Positions 54,613 through 64,000 of a stretch of DNA of 64,000 nt are shown here, one piece after another; positions within the stretch are counted from its first letter, which is position 1, and each line of letters begins with the position of its first letter. Origin of the DNA: Hygrophila difformis (lineage: Eukaryota; Streptophyta; Magnoliopsida; Lamiales; Acanthaceae); NCBI GenBank assembly GCA_030278955.1, contig JAOANR010000001.1, positions 36,467,708-36,531,707 on the forward strand, in the 5' to 3' direction. The notes under the pieces were generated by a model. It saw nothing but the letters and a program-made list of their open reading frames with translations. It did not search any database and was not told the DNA's origin. The translations under genes were made by a program, and so were the position numbers.

Positions 54613-54650
54613 CCTATGCTCCTACTTGGGTTAGAAGATGAAGAAGCCAT
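54613..54650 (-). pseudogene. AthA accessory gene exon 1
   Basis: ATG at 54650; 12 codons (MASSSSNPSRSI) plus GG, then donor GTAAGTTTTC. The leader is about 115 bases if the TATA box at 54800-54792 is used. It is short and Ser-rich, comparable in size to AthB exon 1 (22 codons) but not similar in sequence. Called pseudogene because the downstream exon is interrupted. Confidence 0.65.
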
Positions 54651-54791
54651 TTTAAGAGCTTTGGAAAGATTTGGATGGAGCAATGTACTGGTTCGATCTC
54701 TGGTTTCGCGAGGGAGATGAAGTTCGCGAGGGGGAATCGGGGATTTTTCTAAGTGGGGGAAAGTGAAAATGAGGGAAAAGAGGGGGAAATA

Positions 54792-54800
54792 GTATATATA
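54792..54800 (-). promoter_or_regulatory. AthA internal TATA box (TATATATAC)
   Basis: Minus-strand TATATATAC about 15 bases after the internal array and 140 bases upstream of the exon 1 ATG, followed by a pyrimidine-rich leader. Confidence 0.65.
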
Positions 54801-54815
54801 GGGTGTGGGACAGGA

Positions 54816-55396
54816 GTCAATTCGGTCTATTGGAGACCGAATCATCAATTCGGTCTAGACCGAATTGATGCAATCTCCAATTATTTGTGAGTGATTCGGC
54901 CTCTAAGTCAATTCGGTTGGAGACCGAATTGATTTGGAAGGATACAAACAAACAACTCACTGCAATGCGGTCTTTTAAAATCATTCGGTCTAGACCGAAT
55001 TGATCTAGAGACCGAATTGCAATGGGAAGACCGAATTGGATACTTAGAAAAATTAAGGGATGCTCTTGTGAGGCAATTTGGTCTATTCAGGCAATTCGGT
55101 CTAATTCGGTATAGACCGAATTGCCTTGTAGACCGAATTGGTCACTTGCAGAAATGAGACTAAGAGTAAACTAATGCCTTTTATAGATCAATTCGGTCTT
55201 TTCAAAATCAATTCAGTCTAGACCGAATTGCTAGTTGGCGAAATTTAACACATGGAGTGTTCCTTGGGGGATCAATTCGGTCTTTTAGGCCAATTCGGTA
55301 TAGACCGAATTGACTTGGTGACCGAATTGGTAAAATTACCAAGGCGAAATCTCCGATGCGGTCTGTTTCAATCAATTCGGTCTAAACCAAATTGTT
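54816..55396 (-). repeat. AthA internal palindrome array (motif CAATTCGGTCT)
   Basis: About twenty-five half-sites CAATTCGGTCT/AGACCGAATTG, most in compound inverted units like those of the AthA LTR, plus ATGCGGTCT (near 54964 and 55356), a form that recalls the NonB motif. Confidence 0.85.
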
Positions 55397-55750
55397 CTGA
55401 AACGAAAATTAGACCGCATCCAGCACTTAAAATTTTTTTTGAAATTTTCCAGTTTTTACCATTTTCTGAAATTATGCATTTTCTTCAAATTAACATATTG
55501 AATAAGCATATTTACACAGAAATATTACTCTATAATAAATTGCTTGCATAAATTAGGTTGGATCAACGCTGTTGTTTTATGGATTTATTCCGGATTTTAA
55601 ATTTCTTTAAATTCCACAATTAATTTCCGTTAAATTCAGTATTAATCCAATCGGGAACATGGTTTTTGAAGCTTTATTTTTCTTTTTGCTGGTTCCATGA
55701 ATTCCTGCAAAGCAAACATAAGAAAATTATTAGATTTTCTCCAAATATCA

Positions 55751-55786
55751 ACATCCTCACATTTAGAGTCTTAGTACTCTAAATGT
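55751..55786 (-). other. AthA hairpin plus polypurine motif 1 (after pol)
   Basis: Minus-strand ACATTTAGAGT, six-base loop, ACTCTAAATGT, then GAGGATGT and TGATATTTGG (from 55750). Identical stem to AthB 44797-44824. Confidence 0.75.
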
Positions 55787-55960
55787 TTAGTTAATTTTTG
55801 AATACTTATTGCCCGAGAAAATGAATATGTTATGTAATAAATAATTAATGTGAAAATATATATATATATATTTATTAATCATAGGCCGGCTCTGATATCA
55901 TTTGAACTTCTTTTTTGGGGTCGAACTGTCCGAGGTACTCCTTTAGTCTATGTCCATTCA

Positions 55961-57595
55961 TCACCAGCTCTCCCTTGTCAGTTCGAATCCTGACAGCTCC
56001 ACTTTCAAACACGTGACAACTTCGTATGACCCTTCCCATCTGGATCTAAGCTTTCCAGGGAACAACTTCAACCTAGAATTGAATAACAAGACATTTTGGC
56101 CAACACAGAAGTGTTTAGACTTTATACGACGATCGTGTAACTTCTGGGTCCGCTCTTTGTAAATCCTTGAGCTTTCATAAGCTTGCGCACGTATTTCCTC
56201 GATTTCATTGAGGTCCAGCTTGCACTTGCTCTGAGCAACTCGTGGGTCAAAATTAAGCGTTTTTACGGCCAAGTAAGCCTTGTGCTTTAGTTCAACCGGC
56301 AAATGACAGGCTTTTCCAAAGACAAGCCTGTATGGAGACATCCCAATGGGGGTCTTGAATACAGTGCGGTATGTCCATAGAGCATCATTGAGCTTACGTG
56401 ACCAGTCCTTGCGGGTTATCCCCACAGTGGCCTCGAGTATATGTTTGATTTCGCGGTTTGATATCTCGACTTGGCCACTGGTTTGGGGATGATAAGGCGT
56501 GCCTATCTTGTGGAGAATCCCACTTTTGCTCATGAGATTTGCAAAAGCTTTGTTAACAAAATGGGTTCCTCCATCAGATATGATTACCCTAGGTACACCA
56601 AATATATTGAAAATGTTGTTTTTCAAAAATTTGATGACTTGGTTACCATCATTGGTTGGCAGCACAACCGCCTCAACCCACTTGGACACGTAATCGACAG
56701 GTACCAAGATGTAGTGGTTCCCATCAGATGTCGGGAATGGTTCCATTAAGTCAATACCCCATACATCGAAAATCTCAAGGGTGAGAATTCCTTTTTGAGG
56801 CATTTCATCCCTCTTGGAGATATTCCCTAATCTTTGGCATCTGTTGCAAGCCTTAACAAACGCCTTGCAATCCTCGTAAATGGTAGGCCAATAGAAACCA
56901 CACTCGAGCACCTTGTGAGTTGTTCGTGTGGGGCCATGGTGACCTCCATATTCCGATTCATGACATTTTTTGGCGATTTGATAAGCCTCATGCTCAATTA
57001 CACATCGTCTATTAATCGAATCTGCACAATGCTTGAAGAGATAAGGATCTTCCCAGAAGTAGTCAACTACATCTCGGTTGAACCTTGCTTTTTGGCTCTT
57101 GTGCTGGAATGGTTGGATTATCCCACATGCTAAAAAGTTAGCAATGTCGGGAAACCATGGACAAGCTTGATCATGTAGGTGAAAGGCAAACAGTTGCTCG
57201 TCCGGAAAATTTTCATTGACGGCTATCTCATTTTTATCATTTTCTATTCGAGACAAATGGTCAGCAGCACCATTGTCTCTGCCTTTTCTATCTTTTATTA
57301 CGATATCAAATTCCTGCAACAAAAGTACCCACCTGATTAATCGAGGTTTGGCATCTTGTTTGCTAAACAAGTATCTCAGTGCAGAGTGATCTGTGTACAC
57401 TATGGTTTTCGTACCAATGAGGTACTGTCTAAATTTATCAAACGTGAAAACCACAGCATACATCTCTTTCTTCGTGGTGGTGTAATTGACTTGAGCTTCA
57501 TTCAGGGCATGACTTGCGTAATGAATCACGCAGTGTCTCCCTTCCTTATGTTGCCCAAGAACTGCACCCACGGCGAGATCACTTGCATCGCACAT
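55961..57595 (-). pseudogene. pol: AthA RNase H (end) and integrase
   Basis: 544-codon open frame. RNase [16 protein letters not shown] and [11 protein letters not shown]. Integrase zinc finger [11 protein letters not shown]...[15 protein letters not shown]. Core [37 protein letters not shown]. The tail diverges after [10 protein letters not shown] because of a frameshift near 56020. Closely similar to AthB throughout; where AthB has a stop after VLLL, this copy has Gln. Confidence 0.9.
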
Positions 57596-57685
57596 TACCT
57601 CGAAAGGTATTGACCAATCGGGTGGTTATACTATTGGAGCAGAAATCAACATCTTCTTGAGCGTGTCAAAGGCTTGAACACACGC

Positions 57686-58843
57686 TTAATTTATTACAAA
57701 AGAATTTTCTTTGCAAAGCAAATTAGTGAGCGGCTTGGCAATTTTAGAAAAGTCTTTAATGAATCTTCGGTAAAAACCAGTATGCCGTAAGAAACTCCTA
57801 ACTGCTTTTATTGAGTTGGATAATGGAAGGTTGGATATGACTGAGACCTTGGCCCTATCGACTTCGATGCCTGCACGCGAGATGCAATGACCTTGGCACT
57901 TTTCCCAGTTTAAAACTAGGTTAGTGTCCTCGCATCTTTTTAAAATTTTTGCAAGATTAGTCAAACATTCATCAAAAGTATCTCCATACACAGAGAAGTC
58001 ATCCATGAAAACTTCAATGCATTTTTCGATAAATTCGGAGAATATCGACATCATGCATCGTTGAAAAGTGGCAGACGCATTGCAAAGTCCAAAAGGCATG
58101 CGCCTGTACGCAAAAGTTCCATATGGGCACGTGAAAGTAGTTTTATCATGATCTTCGCTAGCTATTACAATCTGATTGTAGCCTGAGTACCCATCCAAAA
58201 AGCAGTAGTATTCCCTCCCGGCCAACCTCTCGAGCATCTGATCAATGAACGGCAAGGGAAAATGATCCTTCCGCGTAGCGGTGTTAAGCTTCCGGTAGTC
58301 GATGCAAACTCTCCAACCGGTCACTGGACGTGTCGCCACTTTTTCTCCTTGCTCGTTAGTCGTTATGCACATCCCCCCACGCTTAGGTACTACCTGCACT
58401 GGGCTAACCCATTTGCTGTCAGATATAGGATAGATGATACCCGCATCTAAGAGCTTGATAACTTCTTTCCTTACCACTTCTTGCATGTGGGGGTTCAAAC
58501 GCCTTTGCGGTTGCCTAGAGGGTTTGTACTCCTCTTCCATTAAAATTATGTGCATGCAAACAGAGGGGCTTATTCCATTTATATCAGAAATTGTCCATCC
58601 AATTGCATGTACATATTTCTTTAGAATGTTTACCAGAGCTTTTTCTTGTTCTTGTGTCAGCTTGGCTGACACAATTACCGGTAATCTTTTATGTTCAGCG
58701 AGAAAAATGTACTTAAGATGATTCAGAAGTATTTTAATTTCAAGCTCTGGCGGACATTCAACGGAAGGTAGTAATTTGCGAGAAATGGATGGGAGTGAAA
58801 GATCAGATTTACCTTCAGGACCCTGTGTCAATATAGGGTCCAC
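57686..58843 (-). pseudogene. pol: AthA reverse transcriptase
   Basis: 386 codons: GWRVCIDYRKLNTATRKDHF, YCFLDGYSGYNQI, MPFGLCNASATFQRC, catalytic VFMDDFSVYGD. A stretch equivalent to about eight residues is lost around WEKCQGHCISRAG relative to AthB. A stop near 57687 and another near 57630 separate it from RNase H. Confidence 0.9.
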
Positions 58844-58993
58844 TTCCTCGTCCGTGGTGCTCTCCTCCTCCTCCGGAGTGAATTCAACACCGTTGAACTC
58901 TTCAAGATCCCCAGTGATAGGGTCCTCGAAGTGGACAGCGTTGCAGCTTCTTCGTTGCTCGGCACCTTCAGGCGTCAGTACCTGTTTTGAAAC

Positions 58994-59659
58994 TTAGTCC
59001 GACATCACAGTCATAGAGTCTATGCTCTCGTCCTCACACCTACCTTCTATTACATCAAATTTGGAACAAGTTTCCTCAGACGGAAACTTTTGCAATTTTC
59101 CAATGTTGAAATTCAGCTCCTTTTCTCCGACACGGAGCTTGATTTGATTTGATCGTGTGTCTATCAGTGCACCACCCGTCGAGAGAAAGGGGCGGCCTAA
59201 GATCAGTGGCATCTCATAATCCTCCTCTATGTCTAGAATGATGAAGTCGACATGAAAGAGAGTTCCTCCTGTCTTGACGATCACGTCCTTCAGTATCCCG
59301 ACTGGATGGGTAATCGACCGGTCTGCCAGTTATAGTTTCATTGTAACCGGCTCGATTACTCCCAAGTGAAGACGTTTTGCCATGGAGAGTGGCATAACAT
59401 TAATGCTTGACCCCAAATCGCATAACCCTTTTCCAACATTGGTTTTCCCGATGTGGATTGGCAGTGTGATATAGCCCGGGTCTTCCTTTTTCTCCGGTAG
59501 CACTCTCTGGATTATGGCACTGCAGCTGCTGTTCAAGACCACCACTTCATCCTGCTCAAATTTCCTTTTCCCTGAAATCATTTCTTTAAGAAATTTAGCA
59601 TAGACGGGCATTTGTGAAATCATTTCGACCAATGGAATAGTGATCTCGACAGCTTTCAA
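58994..59659 (-). pseudogene. pol: AthA protease
   Basis: Two frames (59659-59330 and 59284-58994) with LCDLGSSINVMPLSMAKRL (catalytic Asp-Leu-Gly-Ser, as in AthB) and LILGRPFLSTGGALI. A frameshift lies between them near 59300 and a stop at 58994. Confidence 0.85.
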
Positions 59660-61830
59660 TCTTTCAAAAAAATTTTAAAATTTTTCATCTTGTTCCTTAT
59701 TTTTAAGACGTGCAGGGTATGGCACCCTTGGCATGTACTTATTATTATCAATTTTTTGTGGCAAAGGGAAGGAAGTTGTACCTTCACCCGTACCCTTATC
59801 AGCCTCATTTGCAGCTTCAGCCTTCGGATTAGCTGCATCTGATTTGTCCTTCACCAGTTCAACACTTTCATCTCCTTCAATCTTTTCCTGTTCCTTCTCA
59901 ACCTCCACTGAATCCTTTCCCTTTCACATCCTTCTTCTTCCCGGATCCAACAGTTCCCTTCAGAGTCTTACCTCCCCGCAATGTGGTTGCTTTACATTGC
60001 GGGTTGGTTTCAGTGCTGCTCGGTAGTGTTCCCTTCCCCTGTTCTGCAATTCCTTAGTCAACTGGGAAACTTGCGTCTCCACATTTTTGATTGATGACTG
60101 CAACTGCCGGTTTATCTCATTTTGATTGGAAATAAACTCGGTCATCAAGTTCTCCAGGCGAGATGGTGGCTTTTGGTTATATTGTTGGTTCTGATCGGGT
60201 TGGGCTTGGAAGTTCTGAAAGTTCTAATTGGGTCTTTGCTGGATGTGGGGTTGGAAATTCTGATTGTGGTTCTGGAAGTTCTGTACTCTCTGTTGAACAA
60301 ATCCTTGATTCTGTGGCCGAAAATTCTGCTGGGGGTTTTGGTTTGCAAACTGGGTATGCTGATTTGGCTTAGATAACAGATGCGCGTTCAGTGCATTGTT
60401 ATTTGAGTAGGATAGGTTGGGGTGGCGGTTCTGGTAGTTCCCGGCGTAGTTGCAGCTTTCGGTAGCTATCTGTTGGCATGTTTCAGTTGGATGTGGTCCA
60501 TGACACAGCCCACAAATAACTCCCGATTGCTGTGTTTGAACTTGGCTAAATGAGGCTCCTGCCTGAGAAGTTCCTGCTCCTTTCCTTTGTCCTGACTCAG
60601 CTGAATTGCAGCTACCTGTTCCTGCAATTTTTTAAAGTCTGTTTTTCCTTCACTAACAGCAAAAACTTTCCTAGGAAGGTCAGCCTTCCTCTCATCAGTG
60701 TTCAATCCAGATCTGTTAACAGACATAGTCTCAATCTTTTCCCAGGCTTGATCCATGGGCAAGTGAAGTAAGTGTTTCCCTCCGGCTGCGTCTAGCATCA
60801 TTCTCCATGGGTGGGTGAGTCCTCCGTAGAATTTCCTCAGTTGCTCCCATGCTGGATATCCGTGTTGGGGGCATCTCCTTAAGAGGTTGAAGAACCTCTC
60901 TTTGGCATCATACAGTGACTCATCCGGCTTCATTTTGAATTTGCCAATTTTAGCTCGTCCTTCATCTATTTTTGATTCAGGGAAATACTTTAACAGGAAA
61001 CTCCTCATCAGATCTGCCCATGTGCTCCTCTGATTATTAGGCAATGATTTATACCAAACCCTAGCACCACTAAATAAAGAGAAGGGAAACAGCATCAGTC
61101 TTATAGCATCAGGTGAGACTCCCTGATTTTTGATTGTATCGCAAAGCTCCAGGAAGGTTTGAAGATGATCATGAGGATCCTCGTGATTTGCACCGCAGAA
61201 TTGGTTGTTTTGCACCAAGTTGATGAGTGCATGTTTAAGCTCGAAATTGCGTGCAGCAAATTGTGCTCTTCCAGGCCTATCCAGATAGGGTTCCACGATT
61301 GGCTGCATAAAATCAGCTGCTGCCTGTTGTTGCTGATTTCCTTGTTCTGCTTCGTTTTGGTACTGCTGGTGGTAATTGGGATTTTGTTGGAACATATTGT
61401 CAGGATCATGAGGGTTGTTCTGAAACTGGTCTTGATTGAAGGCTTGATTCTGGTATTTCTGGTTTGGTATATTTTGGTTTTGGTGGTTATATTGGTTAAG
61501 AGGTGGTCGCGGTTGTTGGTGGAATTGCTGATAATGTTGTTGATTTGGATTAGGTAGATTCTCCTCCTCGTTAACACGATTTGGATGTTCTACCATACCC
61601 TCATCAGCTCCATTACCAGGGTTATTCGGTGGTTGGTCTATTGGTAAGATCGGGGGAATGTCCTGGTTTTCTGCCATGTCAGATAAGTCACTGCTTGTGG
61701 TTTCGGGTGAGGTACGAGTCCGTGCCTCCTGTTCTTTTCTTCGTCTAGCTTGTGCCCTCAGTTGTCGAGCAGTCCTTTCTATCTCTAGATCGAACGGAAG
61801 CTCAGGCAGTGTGTTCTTCCTCCGTTGCAT
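59660..61830 (-). pseudogene. gag: AthA gag
   Basis: Start at ATG 61830 (MQRRK). Asn/Gln/Pro-rich N-terminus, gag domain (HEDPHDHLQTFLELCDTIK, PDESLYDAKERFFNLLRRC, LDAAGGKHLL), then a frameshift near 60560. The zinc knuckle CGLCHGPHPTETC lies in another frame at about 60515-60477, and further shifts follow near 60145 and 59910. Runs into the protease. AthB gag is a close relative. Confidence 0.85.
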
Positions 61831-61865
61831 AAGCAGTTCGTATCACACTTGACAGCACCTGTACA

Positions 61866-64000
61866 ATTTCCCACTATATGAGTATTTTCTGAAAAATAAT
61901 AATCCCGGTTTAATTTTATTTAATGAAACCAATTATGAGGATGGAGTTGGGGTTAAGGATATAGTTATAGGTTGTCACGTTTTTATGTACTCATGTAGGA
62001 AATTGTGTCCCGAAAGCGCACGGTGTCAAAAATTGCAGTAATTTATAGTAAGACCGGATCGTTCACTGGAGGATGTGCGATAGAAGCAGGGCCCACGTCG
62101 TTTACTAAGATTTTCCACGCGGTTACTCGATTCAAGCTTTGCATTGGTTTCTAACACTACTTGACATAATTTAAACTAAATTATGAAAGCAATAAAATTA
62201 TTCTACAAAGCATGATAAAACTATTTTAAAAAGCGATTAAATTCTATTCTAAGGAAGCAATAAAATTATGCTAAGGAAACAGATAAAATTATTCTAATAA
62301 GGCAGATAAAAATTATGCTACACTACACTAGAAAGCAAATTTAAAGTGTGACAGAAGGGACATGGATAAAATAATAAAGATTGGACAAGATTCAGATGAA
62401 ACACAATTAAACTTCCATTTTAATACACAGATCTTTGTTTAGGATAATCCATCAGTTAGCTAACTCTCATGCTTTCTATACTATATTCCCTTTAACAGAC
62501 AGGTACTTACAGTAAGAATTTACATGCCCTTAAGAAATCAAAATCTAAGATACCACAGACTCATAACTCCCTTCACAGGCCTTGTGAAGTTACATTAATT
62601 ATCTATGGTGGACAAGTGATGAGTGATTTTCACTACTCATATTTTACCACAAGCGGATGGTTGTCATCAAGAAATAAATACCGGTGAATACCGGGTCGAA
62701 CCCAAGGGAATTCAGAATATTATTTCATTCTGGAGAATATTTTAATTATTTTCAGTTTATTTAATATATTTTATATTTGAAAAGATTTGTTTAATCCTAA
62801 AGATGATTAAATTAAAACAGTGACATTAAAATTAAAATAAAGCAATTTAAAATTCTAATTAATGAGAATATAAATGGGAGCTGCTTGTAATATTTTAAAT
62901 ATTGCCATCTTTATTATAAAATAGAAATTGTATAATGATTTGACATTTCCCAATGTTCTAAAGATCAATTTCTTAAACCTAAAAATTTTTATAAAGAGTA
63001 AAAATATAATAATCTACTATAAATCCAAATTATGCTTAAACGGACTTCATGGAAGCTGATTAGATTATCTAACATCCTGCAATCATTGTTCTAGGCCTAA
63101 ATTTGAGTCTTTCCCAAGCATACAAATTTTCCTATAGCAATTAATAGGCACTTTTCATTTCTCAAATCATTGTGCATATGCCAGAATCCATTTTTAGTGC
63201 AATTTATTCCCAATTCCGGTACTAAAATATGAATTCTACTTTTTATCTCTCGATTTAGCAAAGCAGAATTTATGGAATTAGATTCTAACATTCAAATTAT
63301 GCAAAACAGTGTAAATAATCTAACAATTATGGTAAAATATTGATAAAACATGGTAAACTGGATTTAATTACTAATTTTAGAATGTAAACAGATCAGTATT
63401 ATGCCTGATTTAATTAAAGCAGATTAAAACAGATTGTACGATCAAATCAGATTCAGCAGAATAACACTACAGATTCCAGATTTCCACAATTCTTAATCAC
63501 CGATCAATTCAGGCAACTAATACACAACCCTAATTTAAATTCTAACAATTCTGACAGATTAATCCAGTCTAATATCACAAATATCAGATTTTTATTCTAA
63601 ACACAGAATATCGATCAAAAGCAGATTAATCATAATTCCAGATTTCAGAATAAAACATCGACATATTATATTGCTTCCATAAAAGATGAATTCATACTTC
63701 AAAGTGATTCTAGAACACTTCTAACACGATCGACACAGAAATCCGTCTACAAATTTGAAACATGATAGCATATTACATTTAAAGGCAAATTCTGAACATT
63801 ACAAAGCAAGAAAAAGAAAGGCAACACCTAGGATAAGAAGAACACGCCCAGAACAGCGTTCTTGATGCATTCCTCCGGCATGATTTTGTGTTTCCGGCCT
63901 TCTTCTCCCATTAGCAGATGTTTTCAGAATGTTTCTGTCGAGTTTTTGCAGTCTGAATGAAGAAAAATGACGAAGAACGGCATTTAAAACCGAGTTCGGA
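61866..64000 (-). repeat. AthA 5' LTR remnant and adjoining AT-rich sequence
   Basis: Bases 61866-62600 match the AthB LTR near its 3' end: the block GACACCGTGCGCTTTCGGGA (62033-62014 reversed), AAGACCGGATCGTTCACTGG and GAAGTTTAATTGTG. The terminal LTR bases and the primer site are missing: TAGTGGGAA joins straight to TTGTACAGG upstream of gag, about 440 bases short of AthB. From about 62630 to the edge the sequence is AT-rich, has no gene, and contains ACCGGGTCGAACCC at 62690-62703; it does not match AthB and may be another repeat inserted in the LTR. Confidence 0.6.

Larger units (their letters stand above)
1..64000 (-). mobile_element. AthA: Athila-like Ty3/gypsy LTR retrotransposon, partial, host of all other insertions
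   Basis: Reading the minus strand from the right edge gives 5' LTR remnant, gag (61830-59675), protease, reverse transcriptase, RNase H, integrase (to 55961), an internal promoter, a spliced accessory ORF, a long 3' non-coding part, a polypurine tract and the 3' LTR (3722 down to the left edge). The accessory ORF is split by CrmA (TSD TATTC at 20051-20055 and 53075-53079) and TekX (TSD CTTGT at 7264-7268 and 17774-17778); its frame continues across both insertion points, which proves the order of events. The Athila assignment rests on gag and pol likeness to AthB, which has a tRNA-Asp primer site. The element is decayed. The 5' and 3' LTR parts visible here overlap little, so their pairing is inferred. 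Confidence 0.8.

Noticed and set aside
63097..63291. 64-residue minus-strand ORF near the right edge
   Set aside because: AT-rich, no motif, no neighbour; not distinguishable from chance.

Overview
The window is plant nuclear DNA, probably pericentromeric heterochromatin of a flowering plant. It has no RNA gene and no free-standing host gene, and almost every base belongs to LTR retrotransposons nested up to three levels deep. TG...CA LTR ends, primer-binding sites (tRNA-Asp or tRNA-Met type), polypurine tracts and 5-bp target-site duplications (TSDs) define the elements by direct reading. The labels below are mine.

Layout. AthA (minus strand) is an Athila-like element that runs off both window edges: 3' LTR 1-3722, accessory ORFs 5469-54650 (split by insertions), pol and gag 55961-61830, remains of the 5' LTR from about 61866. 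Two elements sit inside its accessory ORF. TekX (7269-17773, plus, TSD CTTGT) is a Tekay-like LTR mosaic, itself invaded at its TATA box by a tandem LTR-internal-LTR-internal-LTR run called TekZ (8216-15761). CrmA (20056-53074, minus, TSD TATTC) is a CRM-like chromovirus whose pol ORF runs into its 3' LTR. CrmA carries two insertions: NonB (25473-32743, plus, TSD CTCGA), a gag-protease-only non-autonomous relative, in its gag; and AthB (35185-52529, plus, TSD TTGTG), a young second Athila-like element, in its 5' LTR.

Main discoveries. (1) AthA, AthB, CrmA and NonB each carry arrays of short half-sites, often as nested palindromes, just upstream of the LTR TATA box and again in the transcribed leader. 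The motif is shared among arrays of one element but differs between elements whose flanking sequence is otherwise homologous. There appear to be two motif classes, and each occurs in one Athila-like and one CRM-like element, so motif does not follow polymerase lineage. (2) The two Athila-like elements have a third array with a TATA box downstream of pol. It precedes a tiny first exon, a 1.1-1.4 kb intron and a cargo exon. The splice phase (2, Gly codon at the junction) is the same in both, but the cargo differs: an F-box-like protein in AthB, and a large coiled-coil protein with NLS-like and SUMO-like motifs in AthA. (3) A hairpin plus polypurine motif occurs three times per Athila-like element: after pol, near the end of the intron, and at the 3' LTR.

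The likely working picture is one genomic promoter in the LTR for gag-pol and one internal promoter for a spliced accessory gene, both under the same element-specific palindrome code. Gag-pol of AthA, AthB and CrmA is broken by stops and frameshifts, but AthB's LTRs are almost identical and its F-box-like gene is open, which suggests recent mobilisation in trans. All functional statements are inference; no alignment or database search was run.
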